In this document: positions 42,025-51,495 of the stretch, piece after piece
Layout of the letters: each line of letters starts with the position of its first letter
How positions within the stretch are numbered: the first letter of the stretch is position 1
Assembly: GCF_029626175.1 (NCBI RefSeq)
Contig: NZ_JARUBM010000002.1
Location: 2,869,001 to 2,933,000 of the forward strand
DNA from: Micromonospora sp. WMMD1082
GTDB taxonomy: Bacteria > Actinomycetota > Actinomycetes > Mycobacteriales > Micromonosporaceae
Length of the DNA stretch: 64,000 bases
Reading direction: 5' to 3'
The notes under the pieces: generated by a model
The model's database searches: none
Told to the model about the DNA's origin: nothing
What the model saw: only the letters and a program-made list of their open reading frames with translations
Made by a program: the position numbers and the translations under genes

Positions 42025-45000
42025 GCCGAACGCCGGTCCGGCCGCTGTCGGGCGTACGCCCGGCGACGCCGGACCGGCCCCGGCGGACCGAGCCGGCGCG
42101 AGCCGGCAGGCGGGCGATCCGGCAACGCCGGCGGCCCGGACCGGTGCCAGGCAGCCGGCGGGCGGCCCGGCCGAGCCGGCGGGCGCGGAGCCGGCGGGTG
42201 CGGCGGTGCCGGCGGTCGAGGGTGCCGGTCCGGCGGGCGGGCTGCCGGGGCTGGACGACGGCAGCTACGAGGTGCTGCGCCGCCGGCTCGCCACGCAGGG
42301 GGCTGAGCTGGCCCGGCGGGCGGAGCGGCTGAACGCCCGGCGGTTGGAGGTCTTCGGCAGCACCGAGCTGCGGCTGCTGAGCACCGAACGGATCCGTACG
42401 GAGCACAACTGCGTACCCCGGGACATCGTCCCGGTCGGCGGGCTGATGCTGTTCGGCTACAACGTCTTCATCGGGCTCAAGCCGGAGACGACGGTCGACG
42501 ACGTCTTCTCGCTGCACCGCTTCACCCGCGAGGGCGGTGCGGACAGTGCGGACGCGGCGGGGTTCCGGTTCGACGAGGCCGGCCACGACGAGCTGCCCGG
42601 CCTGCTGCGCGACCCGCAGTTCGTCCGCGACTTCGGCGAGTTGTACCGCTACTACCGGCAGGCCCGGCTGCTGCAACTGCGCCGGGTCGGCGGCCGCCTG
42701 CTGGCGGTGTTCCAGACCGGCCCGCGCACCGAGGACATCCGGGTGCTGCGCTGGCAGGTCGGCGTCGACGGCAGCCCGCAGTACCTGGACAGCCGGGGCG
42801 AGCGGGATCATGTCTTCCCGCCGACGCACGACTTCGAGTGGATCGAGACCACCCGGGAGGACCATGTCCTCGGCCGGCATCCGCACATCTCCATCGACGG
42901 CCAGGTCTTCGTCGAGACGGTGGGCGGCACGCTGACCGTCAAGGTGGAGAACAACACCGAGGTCGGCGAGGGCATCTACAGCGAGCCGGTGGACGAGCCG
43001 TTGCAGAGTCTCGCCGACGCCGACGTGCACTGGGCCCGGATGGGTGCGCTGATCCTGCTGCGGATGCGGCCGTACAAGGAGACGCAGTGGCGGCACCTGG
43101 TCTTCAACACGCTCACCCGGGAGGTGGTCCGGCTCGACGGCATCGGCGTCGCCTGCCAGCGGCTGCCGGAGGACCACGGCATCATCTTCCCGGGCGGCTA
43201 CCACCTCGCCACCGGCGTCACCCGTACCTTCGACACCGACGTCTCCGACCTGGAGTTCGAGCGGGTGGTGCGGTCGCCGAACGGTGAGGACGTGCTCTAC
43301 GTCTTTCACGCCCGCGCCGACGGGCGCTCCCTGCTGCTGCCGTACAACGCGATCCGCAAGGAGGTGGCGGCGCCGATCCCGTGCCACGGCTTCTCGCTCT
43401 TCGACGACGGCACGCTGGTGGTGTCCCGGGCGGTCTCCGAGGAACCGACCCGGGTCCACCCGATGCAGATCTGGCAGACGCCGTACGTCTCCGACGCGTA
43501 CGCGGCCGCGCAGCCGGCCGGGACCGGGCCGCTGGAGCGGATCGGCAACGCGGACCTGGTACGCGGCATCTCGGACTCGCTCTCGGCGGCCCGGATGGTC
43601 GACGGCACCGCCACGGCCGAGGTCTACGAGGCGCTGATCGCCGCCTGCGCCCGGATCACCGACCACTACCACTGGCTCGGCGAGGAGGAGCTGGGCGACC
43701 TGGCCAACCCGCTGGCCGGGCTGCGCCGCACCGCCACCGCCGTGCTGGAGGAGCACGAGAAGGTCCGTACGCTCACCGAGCGGGCGCGCGCCGAGCTGGA
43801 CGACAGCGCCGAACAGATCGCCTCGCTGGCCCGCCGGGCGCGCGGCGAGGCGCCGCTGACCGCCGACGACTGGGTCACCCAGCTGGGTGGCCTGCACCGG
43901 GCGCGCGGGCACCTGGAGACGCTGCGGGAGCTGCGCTACGTCGACCACGGCCGGATCGACGAGCTGGCCGCCCGGTTGGACGAGGAACTGGCGGTGGCGG
44001 GCCGCCGGGCGGTGGAGTTCCTGCGCCGGGACGAGGCGCTCACCGGCTACCAGCAGGAGATCGAGCGGCTGGCCGCGAAGGCCGTCGGGATCGGCACGGT
44101 GGCCGAGGCGGGCGCGGTCCGCGACGAACTGGCCGCCCGTACCGACGGCCTGCAGACCATCACCGACGTGGTGGGTGGACTGGACATCGCCGACGCGACC
44201 GTACGGACGCAGATCCTGGGCCGGGTCGGCGAGGTGCTGGGCGCGGTCAACCGGGCCCGGGCCGTGCTGGACAAGCGCCGCCAGGAACTGGCCGCGGCCG
44301 AGGGTCGGGCCGGGTTCGCCGCCGAGTTCGCCCTGCTCGGGCAGGCGGTCACCGGTGCGCTGGCGGCGGCGGACACCGCCGAGCGCTGCGACGAGCAGCT
44401 CGGCCGGCTGCTGCTGCGGGTGGAGGAGCTGGAATCCCGGTTCGGTGAGTTCGACGACTTCCTCGCCGAGCTGGCCACCCGGCGTACCGACATCTACGAG
44501 GCGTTCTCGTCGCGCAAGCAGGCGCTGCTGGACGAGCGGGCCCGCCGGGCCGACCGGCTGGTCGCCTCCGCCGAGCGGATCCTGGTCAGCGTGCACCGGC
44601 GGGCCGGCACCCTCGGGTCGCTCGACGAGATCAACACCTACTTCGCGGCGGACCCGATGGTCGCCAAGCTGCGCGCGGTGGTCGAGGAACTGCGTACCCT
44701 CGGCGACGCGGTGCGCGCCGAGGAGCTGGACGGCCGGGTCCGGGCCGCCCGGCAGGAGGCCGGGCGCGGCCTGCGCGACCGCCTCGACCTGTACGCCGAC
44801 GGCGGCGAGACGATCCGGCTGGGCCGGCACCGCTTCGCGGTGAACACGCAGCCCATCGACGTGGCGGTGGTGCCGGCCGAGGGCCGGATGGTGGTGGCGG
44901 TGACCGGCACCGACTACCGCGCCCCGGTGCGCGACGAGGAGTTCCAGCAGACCCGGCGGTTCTGGGACCAGCTGCTGGTCTCCGAGTCGGCACAGGTGTA

Positions 45001-47203
45001 CCGGGGGGAGTACCTGGCCACCGCGATCCTCGCCGCCGCCGAGGCGGGCCGCGACGGGCTCGACCTGGACACGCTGCACGCGGCCGCGGTGGACGCCGAC
45101 GGGTTGCGGGAGCTGGTCCGGCGGGTCGCCGAGACCCGCTACGACGAGGGGTACGAGCGCGGCGTGCACGACCACGACGCCGCCGAGATCCTGCGGGTGC
45201 TGCTGCGCCTGCACGCCGGCGCGGGCCTGCTGCGCTATCCGCCGGCCGACCGGGCGATCGCCCAGCTGTTCTGGCGGTACGGCACCGATGAGGCGAGCCG
45301 GTCCGCCTGGACCGCCCGCGCCGCCTCGCTGGCCCGGGCCCGCAAGCGGTTCGGCCGCCCCGAGGGGGAGGACGCCGCCGACCGGCTCTGCGGACAACTG
45401 GCCGATGCGGTCGACGGTTTCCTGCGCGCCACCGGGCTGCCCGCGCCGGACGGCGGGACCGGGTTCGCCGGCGAGTACCTCTTCGCGGAGCTGTCCGCTC
45501 CGCCGGTGCGGTTCGCCACCGGCAGCGGGGCGCGGTCCATGCTGGACCGGTTCCGCCGGGCGCTGGGCGGCCCGCAGTCGCGCTCGTCCCGTGAGTTCGA
45601 CGACGACCTGCGGGCCCTCGGCGACGACCTGGCCGGGCGCCACCAGCTCGTCCAGGCGTGGCTGACCGCGTTCCTCGCCACCGACGACGGGGACCTGTCC
45701 GGGTACGACCTGCCCGAGGCGGTCGCCGTCGAGTTGGGTGGCGCCGAGGTGGCCCGCGCGGACAGCGCCGCGACCATGACGGAGACCGTCGGCGGCCTGC
45801 TCGGCACCCATCCGCGCATCGAGGGCTCCACGCTGGCCGTTCGGCTGGACGAGACACTGGCCCGTACCCGGTCGTTCCGCACCGAGCTGGTTCCGGCGTA
45901 CCGCGACTACCAGCGGCGGCGCAACGCGCTGGTGGACGTCGAGCGGGAGCGGCTGCGGCTGGAGGAGTACCGGCCGAAGGTGATGAACGCGTTCGTCCGC
46001 AACCGGCTGCTCGACGAGGTGTACCTGCCGCTGATCGGTGACAACCTGGCCCGGCAGCTCGGCGCGACCGGCGACGGCAAGCGGGTCGACCAGTCCGGCC
46101 TGCTGCTGCTGATCTCGCCGCCCGGCTACGGCAAGACCACCCTGATGGAGTACGTCGCCAGCCGGCTCGGCCTGGTCTTCGTCAAGGTCAACGGCCCGGC
46201 CCTGGGCTCGAAGGTCACCTCGCTGGACCCGGCGGAGGCGCCCGACGCCACCGCGCGGCAGGAGGTCGAGAAGATCTCCTTCGCCCTGGAGCTGGGCAAC
46301 AACGTGCTGCTCTACCTGGACGACATCCAGCACACCAACCCGGAACTGTTGCAGAAGTTCATCTCGCTCTGCGACGGGCAGCGCCGGATGGAGGGCGTCT
46401 GGGAGGGCCGCACCCGCACGTACGACCTGCGCGGCAAGCGGTTCGCGGTCTGCATGGCGGGCAACCCGTACACCGAGTCGGGGCGGCGGTTCCGGATCCC
46501 GGACATGCTCGCCAACCGGGCCGACGTGTGGAATCTCGGCGACGTGCTCTCCGGCCGGGAGGAGGTCTTCGCGCTCAGTTACATCGAGAACGCGCTCACC
46601 GCCAACCCGGTGCTGGCACCACTGAGCGGCCGGGACCGCGCCGACCTGGAACTGCTGGTCCGGATGGCCCGCGGCGACGACTCGGTCCGGGCCGACCAGC
46701 TGTCCCACCCGTACCCTCCGGTGGAGCTCGAGCAGATCGTCTCGGTGCTGCGCAAGCTGCTGCGGGTGCAGCAGGTGGTGCTGGCCAACAACCAGGCGTA
46801 CATCGCCTCGGCGGGGCAGTCCGACGACGCGCGCACCGAGCCGCCGTTCCAGCTCCAGGGGTCGTACCGGAACATGAACAAGCTGGCCGAGCGGATCGTC
46901 CCGGTGCTCACCGACGACGAGCTGGAGGCGGTGATCGACGACCACTACCTGGGCGAGGCGCAGACCCTCGCGGCGGGCGCGGAGGCCAACCTGCTCAAGC
47001 TCGCCGAGCTGCGCGGCCGGCTCACCCCCGAGCAGGCCCGCCGCTGGGCCGAGGTGAAGGACGCCTTCCAACGCTCGCGGGCCCTCGGCGGCGCCGGCGA
47101 CGATCCGGTGGACCGGGCGGTCGGCGCCCTGGGCCTGCTCGCCGACCGGGTCGGCGGGGTGCAAGCGGCGATCGACCGGGCCGGGGCCGACCTCGCCCGG
47201 TGA
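42017..47203 (+). CDS. very large AAA-type ATPase (DUF3686 / 'DNA repair ATPase' family)
   Basis: 1,728 aa. After a disordered Ala/Gly/Pro-rich first ~75 residues comes the DUF3686-type region: NCVPRDIVPVGGLMLFGYNVFIGLKP and VDDVFSLHRF. A long helical middle region (about residues 560-1000) is rich in Glu, Arg, Leu and Ala and should form coiled coils. The AAA module near the C-terminus has Walker A SPPGYGKTT (around residue 1367-1375) and Walker B LLYLDDIQHTNPE (around 1430-1437). The family name in databases refers to DNA repair, but evidence for that is thin. Translational coupling to the flotillin gene (8-base overlap) suggests action at a membrane microdomain. GTG 42017 is the only start that respects the coupling. 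Confidence 0.85.
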   Translation: MSEPNAGPAAVGRTPGDAGPAPADRAGASRQAGDPATPAARTGARQPAGGPAEPAGAEPAGAAVPAVEGAGPAGGLPGLDDGSYEVLRRRLATQGAELARRAERLNARRLEVFGSTELRLLSTERIRTEHNCVPRDIVPVGGLMLFGYNVFIGLKPETTVDDVFSLHRFTREGGADSADAAGFRFDEAGHDELPGLLRDPQFVRDFGELYRYYRQARLLQLRRVGGRLLAVFQTGPRTEDIRVLRWQVGVDGSPQYLDSRGERDHVFPPTHDFEWIETTREDHVLGRHPHISIDGQVFVETVGGTLTVKVENNTEVGEGIYSEPVDEPLQSLADADVHWARMGALILLRMRPYKETQWRHLVFNTLTREVVRLDGIGVACQRLPEDHGIIFPGGYHLATGVTRTFDTDVSDLEFERVVRSPNGEDVLYVFHARADGRSLLLPYNAIRKEVAAPIPCHGFSLFDDGTLVVSRAVSEEPTRVHPMQIWQTPYVSDAYAAAQPAGTGPLERIGNADLVRGISDSLSAARMVDGTATAEVYEALIAACARITDHYHWLGEEELGDLANPLAGLRRTATAVLEEHEKVRTLTERARAELDDSAEQIASLARRARGEAPLTADDWVTQLGGLHRARGHLETLRELRYVDHGRIDELAARLDEELAVAGRRAVEFLRRDEALTGYQQEIERLAAKAVGIGTVAEAGAVRDELAARTDGLQTITDVVGGLDIADATVRTQILGRVGEVLGAVNRARAVLDKRRQELAAAEGRAGFAAEFALLGQAVTGALAAADTAERCDEQLGRLLLRVEELESRFGEFDDFLAELATRRTDIYEAFSSRKQALLDERARRADRLVASAERILVSVHRRAGTLGSLDEINTYFAADPMVAKLRAVVEELRTLGDAVRAEELDGRVRAARQEAGRGLRDRLDLYADGGETIRLGRHRFAVNTQPIDVAVVPAEGRMVVAVTGTDYRAPVRDEEFQQTRRFWDQLLVSESAQVYRGEYLATAILAAAEAGRDGLDLDTLHAAAVDADGLRELVRRVAETRYDEGYERGVHDHDAAEILRVLLRLHAGAGLLRYPPADRAIAQLFWRYGTDEASRSAWTARAASLARARKRFGRPEGEDAADRLCGQLADAVDGFLRATGLPAPDGGTGFAGEYLFAELSAPPVRFATGSGARSMLDRFRRALGGPQSRSSREFDDDLRALGDDLAGRHQLVQAWLTAFLATDDGDLSGYDLPEAVAVELGGAEVARADSAATMTETVGGLLGTHPRIEGSTLAVRLDETLARTRSFRTELVPAYRDYQRRRNALVDVERERLRLEEYRPKVMNAFVRNRLLDEVYLPLIGDNLARQLGATGDGKRVDQSGLLLLISPPGYGKTTLMEYVASRLGLVFVKVNGPALGSKVTSLDPAEAPDATARQEVEKISFALELGNNVLLYLDDIQHTNPELLQKFISLCDGQRRMEGVWEGRTRTYDLRGKRFAVCMAGNPYTESGRRFRIPDMLANRADVWNLGDVLSGREEVFALSYIENALTANPVLAPLSGRDRADLELLVRMARGDDSVRADQLSHPYPPVELEQIVSVLRKLLRVQQVVLANNQAYIASAGQSDDARTEPPFQLQGSYRNMNKLAERIVPVLTDDELEAVIDDHYLGEAQTLAAGAEANLLKLAELRGRLTPEQARRWAEVKDAFQRSRALGGAGDDPVDRAVGALGLLADRVGGVQAAIDRAGADLAR

Positions 47204-47302
47204 TCCCGCCAACTGCGCGGGTGTCCTCAGTGAATCGACGCATGCGATGATCGTCGCCGACCGGTGACACTCCGAAACCGGCGAACCAACGGGGGAACGT
47301 CC

Positions 47303-48229
47303 ATGCTCATCCGGAGGGCACTCGCGGTGTGCGCCGCCGCCGCACTGCTCCTGGCTGGCGGTGCCGTGCCGGCCCGGGCGGCGACCGTCGATGCCAGCTA
47401 CAACGTCTGGACCTGGAACGTAGCGGGTTGGAAGCTGAACCGGGGTTCGACCACGAACGGTCTCATCCCGGCACTGGCCAACTCGATCCGCAACCGCAGC
47501 TCGCACTTTGCCGCGTTGAACGAGTTGTGCTGGAGTCAGTACAAGGCGGTGCAGGCCAATCTGCGCAACTCCGGCTGGCCGCAGGACGTCGAGAACTTCT
47601 CCCGGTTCGAGCCACACAACGAGACGGGCTGCGGCGGTGAACCGTTCGGAGTGGCCATCTTCAGCCGGGCACCGCTCGGCGCGGCCAACCGGTACGCCCT
47701 GGCCGCTGACGGCAGCAGCGAGACCCGCAAGCTGCTCTGCGCACCGTTGGAGGCCCGGCCGAAGCTGCGCTTCTGCACCACCCACATCACCCCCTCCAAC
47801 GAGGTGATCGGGGGGCAGAAGATCAACGAGCGGCAGTTGGGTGAGGTGCTGGGCAGGTTGGAGGCGTTTCACGGCAACGGCGACACGGTCATCGTCGCGG
47901 GCGACTTCAACGCGCAGCCCAACTACGGTCGGTTGGACGGGTGGTATTCGGCCAGCCTGAACCACCCGAACAACACCAACAACCGAGGGGCCTACCGCGA
48001 GCTGGATGACACCGAATCGACCTGCTACGGCTACGGCGAGAAGACCCAGGAGTCCGGTGATCTCGGACCGTGCGGCCAGGTCAAGAAGGTCGACCTGATC
48101 TTCGTACGGGAGAGCCGGATCGTCGGCAGTTACAGTGGCGACTCCCTGGCCATTGCCACCAACTGCGGTGGCCTCTGCTCGGACCATCGCATCCTGGTCG
48201 GCACGGTGACCGTCTCGATCACCGTCTGA
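47303..48229 (+). CDS. secreted endonuclease/exonuclease/phosphatase family hydrolase
   Basis: 308 aa. The N-terminus has a signal peptide (RRALAVCAAAALLLAGGAVPARA, cleavage near residue 27). The EEP fold is complete: WNVAGW (metal-site Asn), LNELCW (Glu), TTHITPS (His), VAGDFNAQPN (Asp/Asn) and SDHRILVGTV (Asp-His). The family includes DNases, sphingomyelinases and phosphoinositide phosphatases; which substrate applies here is not readable. Several Cys pairs suggest disulphide bonds in the exported protein. ATG 47303 gives the signal peptide, with GGGGG upstream. It stands alone after the ATPase. Confidence 0.9.
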   Translation: MLIRRALAVCAAAALLLAGGAVPARAATVDASYNVWTWNVAGWKLNRGSTTNGLIPALANSIRNRSSHFAALNELCWSQYKAVQANLRNSGWPQDVENFSRFEPHNETGCGGEPFGVAIFSRAPLGAANRYALAADGSSETRKLLCAPLEARPKLRFCTTHITPSNEVIGGQKINERQLGEVLGRLEAFHGNGDTVIVAGDFNAQPNYGRLDGWYSASLNHPNNTNNRGAYRELDDTESTCYGYGEKTQESGDLGPCGQVKKVDLIFVRESRIVGSYSGDSLAIATNCGGLCSDHRILVGTVTVSITV

Positions 48230-48243
48230 ACCGGCCTGACGCT

Positions 48244-48280
48244 CCACCCCTGAGCCACCACCCCTGACTCCCACCCCTGA
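48244..48280 (+). repeat. three short direct repeats CCACCCCTGA
   Basis: Copies begin at 48244, 48258 and 48271 in the spacer between the EEP gene and the sigma gene. Each contains a TGA. No dyad symmetry. A simple slippage repeat is likely. Confidence 0.6.
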
Positions 48281-48377
48281 GCCACCGCTTTCCGCCAGAC
48301 GGCGATCGGCGCGGTGGGTGCAACCGTTGCGGGTGGCCGCCCGTGTCAGGGGTACGGGCAGGAAGGGGTGGTCAGCG

Positions 48378-48878
48378 ATGCGCGATGCCGAGGGCTTCGA
48401 CGAGTTCTACCGGGGCACGTCCGGTCGCCTGCTGCGCTACGGGTACGCCCTGACCGGGGACCTCGCCGAGGCACAGGACATCGTGCAGGAGGCGTACGTC
48501 CGGGCCTGGCAGCGTTGGCGGAAGCTCGCCTCGTACGACAGCACCGAGTCCTGGGTACGCCTGGTGGTGGCCCGACTGGCCACCGACCGGTGGCGCCGGA
48601 TGCGCAGCCAGCGGGTGGCGTTGCGGCGGGCCGGGCCGCCGGATCACGTCGCCGCCCCCAGTGACGACACGGTGCTGCTGGTGGGCGCGTTGCGGCGGCT
48701 ACCGCCGGTCCAGCGGCAGGCGATCGCCCTGTACTACCTCTGCGACATGTCGGTGGCGGAGATCGCCGCCGAAACCGACGCGCCACCCGGGACGGTCAAG
48801 TCCTGGCTGTCCCGTGGCCGAGCCGGTCTCGCCGCCGTACTCGATGATCTGACCCCGGAGGCCCACGATGTCGGCTGA
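48378..48878 (+). CDS. RNA polymerase sigma factor, SigE-family ECF
   Basis: 166 aa. Region 2 is seen in FDEFYRGTSGRLLRYGYALTGDLAEAQDIVQEAYVRAWQRW. Region 4 is RLPPVQRQAIALYYLCDMSVAEIAAETDAPPGTVKSWLSRGRAGLAAVL, with its helix-turn-helix intact. Lengths and the YGYALTGD motif match the SigE-family (ECF) group common in actinobacteria. It is followed, with an 11-base overlap, by a membrane-anchored protein that is probably its partner or anti-sigma factor. ATG 48378 is favoured, with a GGAAGGGG stretch ~12 bases upstream; an extension to 48318 is basic and less likely. Confidence 0.92.
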   Translation: MRDAEGFDEFYRGTSGRLLRYGYALTGDLAEAQDIVQEAYVRAWQRWRKLASYDSTESWVRLVVARLATDRWRRMRSQRVALRRAGPPDHVAAPSDDTVLLVGALRRLPPVQRQAIALYYLCDMSVAEIAAETDAPPGTVKSWLSRGRAGLAAVLDDLTPEAHDVG

Positions 48879-49809
48879 GCTGGAGCGGATGTTCTCGTCG
48901 CTGGGTAGGGACAGCGACGGCGTGGCACTGCCAGCGCCCGAGGCGGTACGCCGGCGGGGTGACCGGCGCCGGCGGGTGCGCGCCGTGGGTGGCCTGCTCA
49001 CCGTCGCCGTCCTGGTCGGCGGCACCGCCGTCGGCACCCGCCAGCTGCTCGCGGACCCGGTGCCGCCGGTGCCGCCGATCGTCGACAGCACACCGTCGCC
49101 CCGCCCGTCTCCCACCCCGTCGCCCTCCGCATCGAGCTTGGCGCCGGTCGAGCCCACGCCCGAGTCGAGCCGGACCTCCACGTCGGCGCAGAACGCCTCC
49201 TCGCCCGCCACCTCGGCACCACGATGTGAGGAGGTTGCGGACTACCCGTATCCCGGACCGAGTCACGCCGGGGTGGCGTTGCCCGCCTCGGTGATGCTCA
49301 CCGCCGCGGAGTGGGGCCGCTGCTACGTGATGATCGCCGAACGGCCGGGATACCCGGTGTACGACCCGGAGGTGACCGGCGGCGCCAAGCCGAACGTCTG
49401 CCTGGACGACGCCGAATACGAGGCCGACGCCGCGCGGATCGCCGGCCGCTTCCGCTACTTTGACGGTGGCCCGGAGATCGGCGGGTACGAGTCGGTGGCC
49501 CGGTACCGCCCGGACGCCGCCGCCGAGTTCCTCGACGAGGTCCGCCAGCGCGTCGCGGCGTGCGCCACCTTCACCAACCAACACATGCCGGGGGACTGGC
49601 ACGCCGTCATCGTCGAGCGGAACTTCGCCGGTGACGAGAGCCTGCTCATCTACGTCGGCACCGGCGCGGACGGTGCCGGCTATCCCGGCTGGTACCTCGG
49701 CGTGGTCCGCCGGGGCGACCTGGTGGCCGTGGTGGAGCCCCACTCCGACCTCGGCGGCTCCCGCGACTTCGCGCAGACCATGACCCGCCGGGCCGCCGAC
49801 CGCCTCTGA
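48868..49809 (+). CDS. membrane-anchored sigma-partner protein (possible anti-sigma / sensor)
   Basis: 313 aa, overlapping the sigma gene by 11 bases. A short cytoplasmic N-terminus (SAELERMFSSLGRDSD) precedes one membrane helix (AVGGLLTVAVLVGGTAVG). A Pro/Ser/Thr-rich stalk of about 60 residues follows, then an extracytoplasmic domain of ~190 residues with three Cys (RCEEVADY, GRCYVM, NVCLDD). No zinc-binding anti-sigma motif (HxxxCxxC) is present, so it may regulate sigma by another route or only share its operon. Function inferred from position and topology. Confidence 0.7.
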   Translation: MSAELERMFSSLGRDSDGVALPAPEAVRRRGDRRRRVRAVGGLLTVAVLVGGTAVGTRQLLADPVPPVPPIVDSTPSPRPSPTPSPSASSLAPVEPTPESSRTSTSAQNASSPATSAPRCEEVADYPYPGPSHAGVALPASVMLTAAEWGRCYVMIAERPGYPVYDPEVTGGAKPNVCLDDAEYEADAARIAGRFRYFDGGPEIGGYESVARYRPDAAAEFLDEVRQRVAACATFTNQHMPGDWHAVIVERNFAGDESLLIYVGTGADGAGYPGWYLGVVRRGDLVAVVEPHSDLGGSRDFAQTMTRRAADRL

Positions 49810-49822
49810 CCCGCCCAGCGGG

Positions 49823-51385
49823 TCAGCCGTAGTAGCGGCGGAGTTCGCGGGTGAGGACCTTGCCGGTGGCGTTGCGCGGCAGGTACCTGACGAAGACGAC
49901 GTCGCGGGGTACCGAGAAGCGGGCGAGGTAGTGCCGGACGTACTCGCGGACCGCCTCGGCGTCGAGCGTCTCGCCGGGGTGCAGGCCGAGGAAGGCGGCG
50001 AGCCGCTGGCCGTAGTCGGGGTCGGGTACGCCGATGACGGCGGCCTCGCGTACCTGGGGAAGCTGGGTGAGCAGCTGCTCCACCTCGCCGGGGAAGACGT
50101 TCTCGCCGCCGGAGACGATCATGTCGTCGGCGCGGCCGTCGACGAAGAGCAACCCGTCGGCGTTGACCCGGCCCAGGTCTCCGGTGTCCAGCAGGCCGTC
50201 GTGGCGTTCCCGGTCGGCGCCCGAGGTGTAGCCGTCGAAGAGCATCGCGTTGCCGACCAGGATCCGACCCACCCGGCCACCGGTGACCGGCTGACCGGCG
50301 TCGTCAAGGATCTCCAGCCGGGTGCCGTACGGCGGTCGCCCGGCCGTGGTGGGTGCCTGGCGCAGGTCGGCGGGGGTGGCGATGGAGGCCCAGGACGCCT
50401 CGGTCGAGCCGTACAGGTTGTAGAGCACGTCGCCGTAGGTGTCCATGAACGCCGACGGCAGGCCGCCGGGCAGCGCGGAGCCGCTCACGGCCACCACCTT
50501 CAGCGGTGGCCGGGGCTGCGGCGCCGGCACCTCCATCAGCCGCTGCAGCATCACCGGCACCGCGAACAGCGCCTGGCAGCGGTGCCGTACCAGGGCGTCC
50601 AGCGTGGCGGCCGGGTCGAAGCGGCGGTGCAGCACAATGGTGGCCCGCAGCGCGAAGCAGACCTGTAGGGCCGCGTACCCCCAGGTGTGGAAGACCGGCG
50701 CGGCGATCAGCACCCGGTCGCGCACGTGCAGCGGGATCCGGTCGATGATGGAGACCAGCGGGCCGAAGCCGTTCGGGGTGGGGCGGCGGGCACCCTTCGG
50801 TGCGCCCGTGGTGCCGGAGGTGAGCACGATGATCCGGCCGTCCCGCTCGGGCGGATCGAGTTCGCCGGGCAGCGCGCTGGCGATCAGCTCCTCGCGGGCC
50901 GGCTCGTCGAGGCGGTGCAACTCGGCCGGCAGCCCGAGGGTCCGCTCGGTGAACTCGTCGTCGTGCACCAGGAGCCGCAGCTGCTGTTCCTCCGCCACCG
51001 TGGCCAGCTGCGCCGGGGATAGGCCGGTGTTGACCAGCACCGCGTCCGCGCCGAGCAGGGTGGCGGCGACGATGGTCTCGATCAGACCCGGGTGGTTGCG
51101 GCAGAGCACGGCGACCCGGTCGCCGGGCTGGATGCCGAGCCCCGCGCGCATCGCGCGGGCCAGCCGCGAGGAGCGCTCCAGCAGCTCCTGGTACGTCAGC
51201 TCGTCGCCCTGGTCGTCGACGACGGCGATCCGGCCGGGATCCCGGGCGGCGGCCTGGCGCAGCTCGCCGGCGAGGCTCCACCCCCACGTCCGCAGCGCGC
51301 TGAGCTGGGCCGCGACGCGGATCGGGCGGCCCGGGGTGAGCAGGCCACGGCGGGTCAGCGTGGCGACGATGAACGGCAGGTCCAT
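49823..51385 (-). CDS. acyl-CoA synthetase (AMP-binding family)
   Basis: 520 aa from ATG 51385, which has GGAGG upstream. The P-loop is VLTSGTTGAPKGARR (about residues 187-201). The YGSTEAS motif, the D-T-G-D-L adenylate motif (LLDTGDLGRVN), the hinge GRADDMIVSGGENVFPGEVE and the C-terminal catalytic Lys region NATGKVLTREL are all present. It activates fatty acids or a related carboxylate to the CoA ester via acyl-AMP. It is followed upstream (on the minus strand) by acyl-CoA dehydrogenase and SCP2 genes, so a lipid-degradation operon is likely. Substrate unknown. Confidence 0.93.
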   Translation of the reverse strand: MDLPFIVATLTRRGLLTPGRPIRVAAQLSALRTWGWSLAGELRQAAARDPGRIAVVDDQGDELTYQELLERSSRLARAMRAGLGIQPGDRVAVLCRNHPGLIETIVAATLLGADAVLVNTGLSPAQLATVAEEQQLRLLVHDDEFTERTLGLPAELHRLDEPAREELIASALPGELDPPERDGRIIVLTSGTTGAPKGARRPTPNGFGPLVSIIDRIPLHVRDRVLIAAPVFHTWGYAALQVCFALRATIVLHRRFDPAATLDALVRHRCQALFAVPVMLQRLMEVPAPQPRPPLKVVAVSGSALPGGLPSAFMDTYGDVLYNLYGSTEASWASIATPADLRQAPTTAGRPPYGTRLEILDDAGQPVTGGRVGRILVGNAMLFDGYTSGADRERHDGLLDTGDLGRVNADGLLFVDGRADDMIVSGGENVFPGEVEQLLTQLPQVREAAVIGVPDPDYGQRLAAFLGLHPGETLDAEAVREYVRHYLARFSVPRDVVFVRYLPRNATGKVLTRELRRYYG

Positions 51386-51495
51386 ACCCGAGTACCTCCT
51401 TCTGCCCGGCAGCCTGGGTGGGTCGCCCACGCCGCGCCGGCCGGCGTCCACCTGCGGGACGCCGGCCGGGGAATGTCCGTCGAGGACGAGTGGGG

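Noticed and set aside
41993..48274. A very long open frame (2,093 codons) on the minus strand
   Set aside because: It is the shadow of the AAA ATPase gene on the other strand. The plus frame has motifs, coupling and ribosome context; the minus frame is low complexity (Gly, Arg, Val, Leu) without a recognisable fold.
48244..48280. CCACCCCTGA repeats as a CRISPR or an operator array
   Set aside because: Units are 10 bases with 3-4 base gaps, no dyad symmetry and no spacers; likely slippage.
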